Source of the DNA: Rhodoferax sp.
GTDB lineage: Bacteria; Pseudomonadota; Gammaproteobacteria; Burkholderiales; Burkholderiaceae_C
NCBI RefSeq assembly: GCF_028714215.1
Contig: NZ_JAQTMS010000056.1
Location: forward strand, 1-34,395
Length of the DNA: 34,395 bases
Direction of reading: 5' to 3'
In this document: one piece after another, positions 24,826 to 33,394 of the stretch
Position numbering within the stretch: the first letter of the stretch is position 1
How the letters are laid out: each line of letters begins with the position of its first letter
Notes under the pieces: generated by a model
The model's input: only the letters and a program-made list of their open reading frames with translations
What the model was told of the DNA's origin: nothing
The model's database searches: none
Program-made: the position numbers and the translations under genes

Positions 24826-25907
24826 ATACAAAAAAAATCACGGTTTTATGTGTCGACGACTCGGCGCTGATACGCAGCCTGATGACCGAGATCATCAACA
24901 GCCAGCCCGACATGACAGTGGTGGCGACCGCCTCCGATCCCCTGGTCGCGCGCGATCTGGTGAAGCAGCACAACCCGGACGTGATGACGCTGGACGTTGA
25001 AATGCCACGCATGGACGGACTCGAGTTTCTCGAAAAACTGATGCGCTTGCGACCGATGCCGGTGGTCATGGTGTCGTCGCTGACGGAACGGGGCTCGGAA
25101 GCGGCACTGCGCGCGCTGGAATTGGGGGCCATCGATTTTGTCACCAAGCCGCGCCTGGGCATCCGTGACGGCTTGCTGGCCTACACCGACCTGATTGCCG
25201 ACAAGATCCGGATTGCCGCCGCCGCCCGGCTGCTGCCCGCCAAGCGGGCCGCGGCCGCGGGCCAGCCGGCGGCCCCGGCCGAAACACCTCTGCTGCGCAG
25301 CCCCCTGCTCAGTACCGAGAAGCTGATCATCATCGGCGCCTCCACCGGCGGCACCGAAGCGATCCGGGAGGTCTTGCAACCGCTGCCACCGGACAGCCCG
25401 GGCATCATGATCGCCCAGCACATGCCGGCCGGTTTCACCAATTCGTTTGCCCAACGCCTGAACGGCTTGTGCCGCATCGCCGTCTCCGAGGCGCGCCAGG
25501 GCGAGCGGATCTTGCCGGGCCATGCCTACATCGCGCCGGGTGGCTTTCATTTGTCGCTGGCGCGCAGCGGCGCCAATTATGTGGCCCAGGTAGACCAGGA
25601 GCCGCCGGTGAACCGGCATCGTCCGTCGATTGACGTGCTGTTTGATTCAGCCGCAAAATACGCCGGCAAAAATGCCATCGGCGTGATTCTGACCGGCATG
25701 GGACGCGATGGTGCCGAAGGCCTGCTGCGCATGCGCCAGGCCGGTGCCCATACACTGGCCCAGAACGAGGCCAGTTGCGTCGTGTTTGGCATGCCGCGTG
25801 AAGCGATCGCCATCGGCGCCGCCGTTGAAGTCGCCACGCCGCAGGAAATGAGTCAGCGCATGATGGCACACTTGCGGTCGCTGGGTGAACGGACTAATCG
25901 GGTTTGA
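24822..25907 (+). CDS. cheB: Chemotaxis response regulator protein-glutamate methylesterase CheB
   Basis: A 361-residue two-domain enzyme. The receiver domain (about 1-125) has the acidic pair Asp12/Asp13 and phospho-acceptor Asp58 in VMTLDVEMP, plus Lys109. An Ala/Pro linker (about 140-165) joins it to the methylesterase domain with Ser174 in GASTGG, His200 in AQHMPAGFT and Asp296 in TGMGRDGAEG. Phosphorylation by CheA activates removal of receptor methyl groups, giving adaptation. ATG at 24822 overlaps the cheD stop; the GTG at 24813 is less likely. A 67-bp gap separates it from cheY. Confidence 0.97.
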   Translation: MNTKKITVLCVDDSALIRSLMTEIINSQPDMTVVATASDPLVARDLVKQHNPDVMTLDVEMPRMDGLEFLEKLMRLRPMPVVMVSSLTERGSEAALRALELGAIDFVTKPRLGIRDGLLAYTDLIADKIRIAAAARLLPAKRAAAAGQPAAPAETPLLRSPLLSTEKLIIIGASTGGTEAIREVLQPLPPDSPGIMIAQHMPAGFTNSFAQRLNGLCRIAVSEARQGERILPGHAYIAPGGFHLSLARSGANYVAQVDQEPPVNRHRPSIDVLFDSAAKYAGKNAIGVILTGMGRDGAEGLLRMRQAGAHTLAQNEASCVVFGMPREAIAIGAAVEVATPQEMSQRMMAHLRSLGERTNRV

Positions 25908-25974
25908 GCAGTGAGGAAATCAGGGCCTTTGGCGGGTATGTCCGCTGTGTTGGCAGTCAATTTTTGGAGTGAAT

Positions 25975-26373
25975 GTGGTCGATAAAAACATCAAGATACT
26001 GGTGGTGGACGATTTCCCGACGATGCGTCGAATTGTTCGCAATCTGCTCAAGGAACTGGGCTTCGTCAATGTCGATGAAGCCGAGGACGGCGCGGTCGGC
26101 CTGGAAAAGCTCAAGGGTGGCCGCTACGGTTTTGTCGTCTCCGACTGGAATATGCCCAATATGGACGGCCTGGCCATGCTGCGGGCCATTCGCGCCGATC
26201 CGGCCATGGCCAAGCTGCCGGTCCTGATGGTGACCGCGGAAGCAAAAAAGGAAAACATCATTGCCGCCGCCCAAGCTGGCGCCAGCGGCTATGTCGTGAA
26301 GCCGTTTACCGCCGTCACACTGGAAGAAAAAATCAGCAAGATATTCGAGAAGCTTGAAAAGGAAGGTGCTTGA
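25975..26373 (+). CDS. cheY: Chemotaxis response regulator CheY
   Basis: A 132-residue single-domain receiver that binds the flagellar switch FliM when phosphorylated by CheA. Key residues match E. coli numbering: Asp12, Asp13, Asp57 (VVSDWNMPNMDG), Thr87 and Lys109 (GYVVKPFT). The GTG at 25975 is preferred because GGAG (25966-25969) lies 5 bases upstream; a GTG at 25969 overlaps that site, and an ATG at 25973 is in the wrong frame. cheZ starts one base after its stop. Confidence 0.96.
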   Translation: MVDKNIKILVVDDFPTMRRIVRNLLKELGFVNVDEAEDGAVGLEKLKGGRYGFVVSDWNMPNMDGLAMLRAIRADPAMAKLPVLMVTAEAKKENIIAAAQAGASGYVVKPFTAVTLEEKISKIFEKLEKEGA

Positions 26374-26374
26374 T

Positions 26375-27013
26375 ATGGCACAGGAGCAACTTGCCACCCC
26401 GGTGGGCGATTCGGCCGAGCAACTGGTGAATCGGATCGGCCAATTGACGCGCCAGATGTTAGAGAGCATGCGTGAGCTGGGCCTGGACAAAGGCATCGCC
26501 ATGGCGGCCGAGGCCATTCCCGACGCCCGCCACCGCCTCGGCTACGTCGCCCAGATGACCGAACGCGCGGCCGAACGGGCCCTCAACGCGATCGACATCG
26601 CCCAACCGATCCAGGAGAACCTGTCAAAGCAGGCCAATACCTTGAACGAGCGCTGGAACCTCTGGTTCGCCTCGCCTCTGGAGTTGGCCGACGCGCGCGA
26701 GCTGGTGACGGACACGCGGGGCTATTTGTCGGAAGTCCCCCGGCAAGTCAGCGCCACCAACGCCCAATTGATGGAAATCATGATGGCGCAGGACTTTCAG
26801 GACCTGACCGGACAAGTCATCAAGAAAATGATGGACGTGATCCGGGAGATGGAAACCCAGTTGCTGCAACTGCTGGTCGACAACTCGCCTTCTGAAAAAC
26901 GCCCGGACAGCGGCAACAGCTTGCTCAACGGACCGAAGATCAAGCCGGTCACCCCGGACACGCTGGACGATCAGGACCAGGTCGACGATCTGCTGGCCAG
27001 TCTGGGCTTTTAG
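26375..27013 (+). CDS. cheZ: Protein phosphatase CheZ
   Basis: A 212-residue helical protein that dephosphorylates CheY-P. The catalytic helix AQDFQDLTGQVIKKM places Asp143 and Gln147 at the same numbers as in E. coli. The C-terminal DQVDDLLASLGF is the CheY-binding peptide found in CheZ proteins, joined by a flexible acidic/Ser-Pro linker from about residue 170. ATG at 26375 follows GGAAGG and the cheY stop immediately. A 122-bp gap with a hairpin separates it from flhB. Confidence 0.96.
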   Translation: MAQEQLATPVGDSAEQLVNRIGQLTRQMLESMRELGLDKGIAMAAEAIPDARHRLGYVAQMTERAAERALNAIDIAQPIQENLSKQANTLNERWNLWFASPLELADARELVTDTRGYLSEVPRQVSATNAQLMEIMMAQDFQDLTGQVIKKMMDVIREMETQLLQLLVDNSPSEKRPDSGNSLLNGPKIKPVTPDTLDDQDQVDDLLASLGF

Positions 27014-27103
27014 CAACTTGTGCTGATTGGGCGATGAACAGGCCTATCCCGGCTTTGTTTGGCTGATCGATTCGGGGCTCCAGCCTCAATAATATTTCGG
27101 ATG

Positions 27104-27118
27104 AGGCGCATTGCGCCT
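27104..27118 (+). promoter_or_regulatory. Hairpin upstream of flhB, same core as that before cheR
   Basis: AGGCGC-ATT-GCGCCT lies 17 bases before the flhB ATG and just before its GGAG ribosome site. Its core GAGGCGCA...TGCGCCTG is the same as that before cheR (23261-23281), differing only in loop length. It may be a shared operator or leader hairpin of the two flagellar/chemotaxis transcripts. Confidence 0.5.
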
Positions 27119-27135
27119 GGCGCTCCGGAGCATTG

Positions 27136-28278
27136 ATGGCGGAAGAAAGTGATCTCGAAAAAACCGAACCGGCCTCGCCCCAGCGTCTGGAAAAGGCGCG
27201 CGACGAGGGGCAGGTGGCGCGCTCCCGCGAACTGGTCACCTTCACGATGCTGGTTACGGCCCTCGGCGGCCTGTGGGCCATGGGGGAAACGATAGGCGGG
27301 CATTTTGGCAGCGCCATGCGCGATGGCCTGCAATTCGAGCGCACCTCCGCCTTCGACGCCTCCCACATGATGGTGCATGCCGAAGGCGCCGTGGTGCACG
27401 CCTTGCAGGCCTTGCTGCCGCTGCTGGTGATGATGCTGGTGGCGGCGCTGCTGGCGCCCATGCTGCTGGGCGGCTGGCTGCTGTCGACCAAATCGCTGGC
27501 GCCCAACTTCTCGAAACTGAACCCGGTGGCGGGCATCGGCCGCATGTTTTCGACCGAGACCCTGGCCGAACTGGTCAAGACGATTGTCAAGTCCCTGCTG
27601 GTCGGCGGCGTCGCCTGGTGGGTCATCGCCGGCAACATCAGCGCCCTGATGGCGTTGATGAACGAACCGATCCACGCGGCGCTGCCGCACGCCCTGAAAC
27701 TGGTGGCTGCCAGTTGCGCCCTGATCGTCGGCTCGCTGCTGCTGGTGGTGGCGCTCGATGTGCCGTACCAATTGTGGAGCCATGCCCACAAGCTGCGCAT
27801 GTCGCGCGAGGATTTGCGCCAGGAGCAGAAGGAAAACGACGGCGATCCCCAGGTCAAGGCCCAGATTCGGCGCCAGCAACAACAGATGGCCAAGCGCCGG
27901 ATGATGGCCGAAGTACCGAAAGCCGACATCATCGTCACCAATCCGACGCACTACGCGGTGGCCCTGAAATACCGCGACCAGGAAATGCGGGCACCGCGCG
28001 TGATCGCCAAGGGCGCCGATCTGCTGGCCTTGCGCATTCGGGCGCTGGCCGAGGAACACAAGATTCCGGTGCTCGAAGCGCCGCCGCTGACCCGCGCCCT
28101 GTACCGCCACACCGAGTTGGGTCAGGAAATCCCGCTGGCCCTGTATGCGGCCGTGGCCGAGGTGCTAGCCTGGGCTTACCAGTTGCAGCGGCTGGGCAGC
28201 GAAGGCGCCAGTTTGCCGCGCCCGCCCCGCAACTTGCCGGTGCCTGAGGCACTGGTTCCCCAGGAACTCCCGGCATGA
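27136..28278 (+). CDS. flhB: Flagellar type III export apparatus protein FlhB
   Basis: A 380-residue inner-membrane export-gate protein that switches substrate class from rod/hook to filament. The N-terminus (LEKTEPASPQRLEKARDEGQV) is the family start, followed by four membrane helices. The cytoplasmic domain carries the self-cleavage site NPTH at 269-272, identical in position to Salmonella, and the TNPTHYAVALKY segment. GGAG lies 5 bases before the ATG at 27136. Its TGA overlaps the flhA ATG. It starts the flhB-flhA-flhF-flhG-fliA run. Confidence 0.97.
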   Translation: MAEESDLEKTEPASPQRLEKARDEGQVARSRELVTFTMLVTALGGLWAMGETIGGHFGSAMRDGLQFERTSAFDASHMMVHAEGAVVHALQALLPLLVMMLVAALLAPMLLGGWLLSTKSLAPNFSKLNPVAGIGRMFSTETLAELVKTIVKSLLVGGVAWWVIAGNISALMALMNEPIHAALPHALKLVAASCALIVGSLLLVVALDVPYQLWSHAHKLRMSREDLRQEQKENDGDPQVKAQIRRQQQQMAKRRMMAEVPKADIIVTNPTHYAVALKYRDQEMRAPRVIAKGADLLALRIRALAEEHKIPVLEAPPLTRALYRHTELGQEIPLALYAAVAEVLAWAYQLQRLGSEGASLPRPPRNLPVPEALVPQELPA

Positions 28279-30365
28279 CGCTACTGAGTTCCTGGTTGCG
28301 CCTGGCCGGCTTGATGGCCTCAGGCAACAAGAGCAAGGGGCTGGTCGGCCCGGTGCTGATCATCCTGATCCTCAGCATGATGGTGTTGCCGCTGCCACCG
28401 TTCCTGCTGGACCTGCTGTTCACCTTCAACATCGCCCTGTCCATCATGGTGCTGCTGGTCAGCATGTACACCATGAAGGCGCTCGATTTCGCCGCCTTCC
28501 CGGCGGTGCTGCTGTTCACCACGCTGCTGCGCCTGTCGCTCAACGTCGCTTCCAGCCGCGTGGTGCTGATGGAGGGACACACCGGACCGGATGCCGCCGG
28601 CAAGGTGATCGAGGCGTTTGGCCATTTTCTGGTGGGCGGCAACTTTGCCGTCGGCGTCATGGTCTTCATCATCCTGGTGGTGATCAACTTCATGGTCATC
28701 ACCAAGGGTGCCGGCCGGATTGCCGAAGTCGGTGCCCGGTTCACGCTCGATGCCATGCCGGGCAAGCAGATGGCGATCGACGCCGACCTCAATGCCGGCC
28801 TGATCGGTGAAGACGTGGCGCGTAAACGGCGTGCCGAAGTGGCGCAGGAAGCCGCCTTCTACGGCTCGATGGACGGTGCCAGCAAGTTCGTGCGCGGCGA
28901 TGCCGTGGCCGGTCTGCTGATTCTGGTGATCAACATCATCGGCGGCCTGATCGTCGGCGTCGCGCAGCACGGCCTGGACTTCTCGGCCGCGGCCACCACT
29001 TACACCCTGCTGGCCATCGGCGATGGCCTGGTGGCGCAAATCCCGGCGCTGGTGATTTCCACCGCGGCCGGCGTCATCGTCTCGCGCGTCACCACCGACG
29101 AGGACGTCGGTGGGCAACTCACCGGGCAACTGTTTGCCAATCCGCAGGTGCTGTTTTTGACCGCCGGTGTCATCGGCCTGATGGGCTTGATTCCGGGCAT
29201 GCCCAATCTGGCCTTTCTGATCATTGCCGGTGGCCTGGTCTGGCTCGGGCGCCGGGTCGCGCAACGCAGCGCCAGCGCTGTCAGCGTCGGCGCCGCGGCT
29301 GCCGCACCGGCGCCAGCGGCGACCGAGCCGCAGGAGGCCAGTTGGGACGACGTGGCGCTGGTCGACCCGCTGGGACTGGAAGTGGGCTATCGCCTGATCT
29401 CCCTGGTGGACCGGGCGCAAAACGGCGAACTGCTGGGTCGCATCAAAAGCATACGCAAGAAATTCGCCCAGGAAATCGGCTTCCTGGCGCCGGTGGTCCA
29501 CATTCGCGACAACCTCGAGATCAAGCCCAACGCCTACGTGATCAAGCTCAAGGGGGTGCCGATCGGGCATGGCGAGGCCGCGCCGGGCCAATGGATGGCG
29601 ATCAATCCGGGCCAGGTCAGTGCCACGCTGCCCGGTACCCAGACCAAGGATCCGGCATTCGGCTTGCCGGCCATCTGGATCGACGCCAGCCTGCGCGAGC
29701 AGGCCCAGATTTATGGCTACACGGTGGTCGACGCCAGCACCGTGGTGGCGACGCACCTGAATCACCTGATTCACGCCCACGCCGCGGAGTTGCTGGGACG
29801 CCAGGAAGTGCAGCAGTTGCTGGACCGTATCGGCAAGGAGTCGCCGATGCTGATCCAGGATCTGGTGCCCAAGACCTTGTCGCTCACGACCCTGCAAAAA
29901 GTACTGCAGAACCTGCTTGAGGAGGAGGTGCCGATCCGGGATATGCGCACCATTCTCGATGTGCTGGCCGAGCATGCGCCTAGCGTCTCCGACACCACCG
30001 AATTGACGTCCCTGATCCGGCTCGCATTGGGACGCGCCATCGTCCAGCAAATCTATCCCGGCAACGAGGAGTTGCAGGTGATCGGCCTGGACAGTTCGCT
30101 CGATCGCGTACTGCTGCAGGCGCTGGGCAACAGCGGCGGCCTGGAGCCCGGTCTGGCCGACAGCCTGCTGCGGGAGACCCAGACGGCGATCGATCGGCAG
30201 ACGCAACTGGGCCTGGCCAGCGTGCTGGTGGTGCAACATCCGCTGCGCGTCCTGCTGGCCCGTTTCCTGCGCCGCAACCTGGCCCAACTGAAGGTCTTGT
30301 CGCACGCTGAAATACCCGACAACCGCACCATCAAAGTTACCGCCACGATTGGAGGAAGAGCTTGA
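28275..30365 (+). CDS. flhA: Flagellar type III export apparatus protein FlhA
   Basis: A 696-residue FHIPEP-family protein, the largest export-gate subunit and proton-channel component. Eight membrane helices fill about residues 22-310. The cytoplasmic loop has the family signature around RFTLDAMPGKQMAIDADL (155-172) and the essential Asp209 in KFVRGDA. The C-terminal domain (about 345-696), which forms the ring that docks chaperone-substrate pairs, contains DPLGLEVGYRLI and VPIRDMRTILDVLAEHA. ATG at 28275 overlaps the flhB stop by 4 bp, and the stop overlaps the flhF start. Confidence 0.98.
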   Translation: MTLLSSWLRLAGLMASGNKSKGLVGPVLIILILSMMVLPLPPFLLDLLFTFNIALSIMVLLVSMYTMKALDFAAFPAVLLFTTLLRLSLNVASSRVVLMEGHTGPDAAGKVIEAFGHFLVGGNFAVGVMVFIILVVINFMVITKGAGRIAEVGARFTLDAMPGKQMAIDADLNAGLIGEDVARKRRAEVAQEAAFYGSMDGASKFVRGDAVAGLLILVINIIGGLIVGVAQHGLDFSAAATTYTLLAIGDGLVAQIPALVISTAAGVIVSRVTTDEDVGGQLTGQLFANPQVLFLTAGVIGLMGLIPGMPNLAFLIIAGGLVWLGRRVAQRSASAVSVGAAAAAPAPAATEPQEASWDDVALVDPLGLEVGYRLISLVDRAQNGELLGRIKSIRKKFAQEIGFLAPVVHIRDNLEIKPNAYVIKLKGVPIGHGEAAPGQWMAINPGQVSATLPGTQTKDPAFGLPAIWIDASLREQAQIYGYTVVDASTVVATHLNHLIHAHAAELLGRQEVQQLLDRIGKESPMLIQDLVPKTLSLTTLQKVLQNLLEEEVPIRDMRTILDVLAEHAPSVSDTTELTSLIRLALGRAIVQQIYPGNEELQVIGLDSSLDRVLLQALGNSGGLEPGLADSLLRETQTAIDRQTQLGLASVLVVQHPLRVLLARFLRRNLAQLKVLSHAEIPDNRTIKVTATIGGRA

Positions 30366-31717
30366 ATAACAGCATGGAAGTCAGCACCGCAGCCTGTAAG
30401 GTGGTGGCGCCGTCGAGTCGCGAGGCGCTGCGTCTGTTGCGCGAAAAGATGGGCCCCGACGCCCTGGTACTGTCCAATCGCGTCACCGCCAACGGCGTTG
30501 AAATCCTGGCCACGATGGAAGAGCAAGTGGCCCGGCTGCTGAGCGCCGCGGCGCGCCCGGCGCAGCCGTCCGCGCCCTGTGCGGTGGCGGAACCGGTGGC
30601 AGCCGTCCCCGACGACAGTGTTCTGCGGGAAATCCATTCGATGCGCGAAATGGTGGAGGAGCAGTTGGCCGGCATCTCCTGGAACGAGAAAAAGGAACGC
30701 GACCCTTTGCGGGGGCCGTTGCTGCGCGCGCTGCTGGCGGCCGGCTTCAGCGCCCGCCTGGCGAAAAACATTTTGGGCGGCCTGCCCGGCGGCCACGACT
30801 TTACCGGTGGCATGGACTATGCCAAGTCGGAACTGGCGCGCCAACTGCCCATGCTGGAGGATGAAGCGGCCATGATGGACGCCGGCGGCGTCTATGCGTT
30901 GACGGGACCGACCGGGGTTGGCAAGACCACCACCACGGCCAAGCTGGCGGCCCGCTGCGTGATGCGCTTCGGGTCGAAGAAACTGGCCCTGGTGACAACT
31001 GACAGTTACCGTATCGGCGCCTACGAGCAGTTGCGCATCTATGGCCAGATTCTGGGCGTCACGGTGCATGCCGTGAAAGACGCCGCCGATCTGGAGCGCG
31101 CCCTGCTGGACCTCGCCGACAAGCACATGGTGCTGATCGACACGGTGGGCATGAGCCAGCGCGACCGCGCCGTCTCGGACCAGATCGCCATGCTGTGCGG
31201 CTCCAGCCGGCCGGTCAAGCGCCTGCTGCTGCTCAACGCGTCCAGCCATGGCGACACCCTCAACGAAGTGGTGCGAGCCTACCGCCACGGCGAGCAAACA
31301 CCCGGCAGCACCGATCTGGCGGGCTGCATCTTCACCAAAGTCGACGAAGCCACCCATCCCGGGGCCTTGATCGACACGGCCATCCGGCACCAGTTGCCGG
31401 TGCACTACATCTCCAACGGGCAGAAAGTCCCGGAGGACCTGATGACGGTGAACCGCGCCGCCCTGATCGACCAGGTGTTTCAGGCCAACAGCCGCAGCGC
31501 ACTGTTTGTGCCCGGCGAGGCCGATCTTGAAGAACGCCCGGCGCCGCCCGACCCGAAGGCGGAGCAGGCCACCGCCACAGCGATCTGGCGCTTGCGCGCG
31601 CAGTGCCAGGAACTGATAGAGACGCTGACCCAGAATGCGCGGCAAGAGGCCTGTCAGGTCGGCGCGCCGGCCAGCCAACGCAGCGCTGGCGAGGCCATCG
31701 TGGGGAGTCGCCCGTGA
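30362..31717 (+). CDS. flhF: Signal-recognition-type GTPase FlhF (flagellar placement)
   Basis: A 451-residue SRP-like GTPase that sets the place and number of flagella, usually at a pole. The N-terminal B domain is low in conservation. The NG region has the P-loop GPTGVGKT (182-189), TTDSYRIGAYEQLRIYG, the G3 motif DTVGMSQRD, and TKVDEATHPG (G4). Start is taken as TTG at 30362, with GGAGG 6 bases upstream and TTGA overlapping the flhA stop; ATG at 30374 lies 18 bases from that site. Its TGA overlaps the flhG GTG. Confidence 0.95.
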   Translation: MNNSMEVSTAACKVVAPSSREALRLLREKMGPDALVLSNRVTANGVEILATMEEQVARLLSAAARPAQPSAPCAVAEPVAAVPDDSVLREIHSMREMVEEQLAGISWNEKKERDPLRGPLLRALLAAGFSARLAKNILGGLPGGHDFTGGMDYAKSELARQLPMLEDEAAMMDAGGVYALTGPTGVGKTTTTAKLAARCVMRFGSKKLALVTTDSYRIGAYEQLRIYGQILGVTVHAVKDAADLERALLDLADKHMVLIDTVGMSQRDRAVSDQIAMLCGSSRPVKRLLLLNASSHGDTLNEVVRAYRHGEQTPGSTDLAGCIFTKVDEATHPGALIDTAIRHQLPVHYISNGQKVPEDLMTVNRAALIDQVFQANSRSALFVPGEADLEERPAPPDPKAEQATATAIWRLRAQCQELIETLTQNARQEACQVGAPASQRSAGEAIVGSRP

Positions 31718-32406
31718 GAAAAGTGGTGAGCGATCAGGCCGATGGCTTGCGCCATCTGATGGCCAACAGTCCGGGGCAAATGCTGGCCGTGGTGGGCGGC
31801 GGCCCGGCCGTCGGCGTTACCAGCGTGACCCTGAACCTGGCGGCGGCATTGGTGCAACAGGGCAAGGACGTACTGCTGCTCGACGAGCACCGGGCCGCGC
31901 CGGCGCCCACGGCGGCCCAGCGCCAGGGGCGGCTGCTGCTGATCGACGCCCGGCTGGACGCACAAGGAGCGCTCTCACCGCTGGCGGCGCAGGCCGATAA
32001 CGTGCTGGTGGTGCTGCAACCGAACGCGCCATCGATCAAGGCCTCTTATGCCTGCATCAAGGGCCTTCACTACGCCCATGCGCTACCGCGCGTGCGGGTA
32101 TTGGTCAACTTCGCCACCGACGCGGCCCAGGCGCAACACATTCTGGCCAATCTGGCGCATGCCAGCGGCCGCTATCTGGCACTGGCACTGGAAAGTGCCG
32201 GTTGGGTCCGGGCCGATCCTCGGCTGGCGCAGGCCCGGCGCCTGAATTTGACTGTCGTCGAAGCCTTTCAAACCAGTCCGGCGGCGCTCGACTTTCGCCA
32301 GATTGCCTCCGATTTGCCGCACTGGCCATGGCGTCGGCAAGCGTGCGCCGAGCCGGCCACGGCAGTGCCCGGCGCGCCCGCCAGACCGGTGTTGGAGTTG
32401 CACTGA
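31714..32406 (+). CDS. flhG: FlhG/FleN-like MinD-family protein with degenerate ATP site
   Basis: A 230-residue protein in the flhG position between flhF and fliA. The N-terminus keeps the FlhF-activating motif DQAxxLR (DQADGLR, 7-13). The deviant Walker A of the family (GKGGVGKT) is replaced by GGPAVGVT (29-36), so both lysines are lost, and the following DAD motif is changed to LLLDEHR. The rest (SVTLNLAAALVQQG, LLLIDARLDAQG, ADNVLVVLQPN) follows the MinD fold but is shorter than the usual 270-300 residues. It probably activates FlhF without ATP-driven dimerisation. GTG at 31714 has GGGGAG upstream and overlaps the flhF stop. Confidence 0.85.
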   Translation: MRKVVSDQADGLRHLMANSPGQMLAVVGGGPAVGVTSVTLNLAAALVQQGKDVLLLDEHRAAPAPTAAQRQGRLLLIDARLDAQGALSPLAAQADNVLVVLQPNAPSIKASYACIKGLHYAHALPRVRVLVNFATDAAQAQHILANLAHASGRYLALALESAGWVRADPRLAQARRLNLTVVEAFQTSPAALDFRQIASDLPHWPWRRQACAEPATAVPGAPARPVLELH

Positions 32407-32463
32407 AGCAGGCCTCAAAGCTGACCTGCGACAACTATTTTGAAAGCCGGAGGAATCCTGAAT

Positions 32464-33213
32464 ATGTACACCGCCCAGGGAAAAATCGACAAGTCCGGCG
32501 CGTCGGCCCTGCTGACCCAATACGCGCCGCTGGTTCGCCGTCTGGCTTTGCAGTTGATTGCCAAACTGCCGGCCAGTGTCGAACTCGACGACTTGATCCA
32601 GGTCGGCATGATGGGTCTGCTCGACGCCGCCGAGCGCTACCAGGACGACCAGGGAGCCAAATTCGAAACCTACGCCAATCAGCGTATTCGCGGTGCCATG
32701 CTGGACGAGCTGCGCGCCAACGATTGGGTATCGCGCGGCTTGCGGCAATCGTCGCGCAGCGTGTCCTCGGCGGTTCAGGCCCAGGAACAGAAGCTGGGAC
32801 GCTCGCCGACCGAAGGCGAGGTGGCGCAGGAACTGCAGATGTCGCTGGAGTCCTACCAGCACCTGTTGCGGGAGATTCACGGCTGCCAACTGGTTTATTA
32901 CGAAGACTTCGATCGCGACGACCAGGAAAACAACTTTCTGGACCGGCAAAGCAAGGGTCCCGAGTCGATGCGCATGGACCCCTTGACACAACTGCTCAAG
33001 GGCGACTTCCGGCGCCAGTTGATCGAAGCCATCGAACGCATGCCGGAGCGCGAGCGCCTGCTGCTGAGCCTGTACTACGAGGAAGAGCTCAACCTGCGGG
33101 AGATCGGCGCCGTGCTGGAGGTCAACCAGTCGCGCGTCTGCCAGCTCCACAGCCAGGCCATCTGCCGGCTGCGCGCCAGCCTGCGCGAAGCCATCGAGGC
33201 ACTGGCCAGCTAG
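32464..33213 (+). CDS. fliA: Flagellar sigma factor FliA (sigma-28)
   Basis: A 249-residue sigma-70 family factor for late flagellar and chemotaxis genes, held by FlgM until hook completion. Region 2 (VELDDLIQVGMMGLLDAAERY, FETYANQRIRGAMLDELR) carries the sigma-28 signature RIRGAMLDELR. Region 3 (GRSPTEGEVAQEL) and region 4 (ERMPERERLLLSLYYEEELNLREIG then VCQLHSQAICRLR) follow. GGAGGA lies 9 bases before the ATG at 32464, which is preferred over the ATG at 32440. A consensus sigma-28 promoter follows it at once. Confidence 0.97.
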   Translation: MYTAQGKIDKSGASALLTQYAPLVRRLALQLIAKLPASVELDDLIQVGMMGLLDAAERYQDDQGAKFETYANQRIRGAMLDELRANDWVSRGLRQSSRSVSSAVQAQEQKLGRSPTEGEVAQELQMSLESYQHLLREIHGCQLVYYEDFDRDDQENNFLDRQSKGPESMRMDPLTQLLKGDFRRQLIEAIERMPERERLLLSLYYEEELNLREIGAVLEVNQSRVCQLHSQAICRLRASLREAIEALAS

Positions 33214-33270
33214 TCTTGCTCAAACACAGAAATATCGAAACATGAAAATGTTGACCGCCCTCCCCCTGGC

Positions 33271-33297
33271 TAAAGTTTTTCCCGATCCTGCCGATAA
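33271..33297 (+). promoter_or_regulatory. Consensus sigma-28 (FliA) promoter of the MCP gene
   Basis: TAAAGTTT (33271-33278), then 11 bases, then GCCGATAA (33290-33297): an exact match to the known FliA consensus in both elements and spacing. It lies about 98 bp before the MCP ATG and 58 bp after the fliA stop, so FliA should drive this receptor gene directly. Confidence 0.93.
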
Positions 33298-33394
33298 ACA
33301 GGGCTGGGCATCCGTCAAAGCACTGTCTCGTCTGGACCCCTGGCGCGCCGGCATTGGGAACTAATTTAGGTTCGTTGATTTATTGAGGATTCTT

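Noticed and set aside
28320..30305. 661-codon minus-strand open frame inside flhA
   Set aside because: Antisense shadow of flhA in GC-rich DNA. It is very rich in His, Gln, Arg and Asp and shows no domain, signal or ribosome site.
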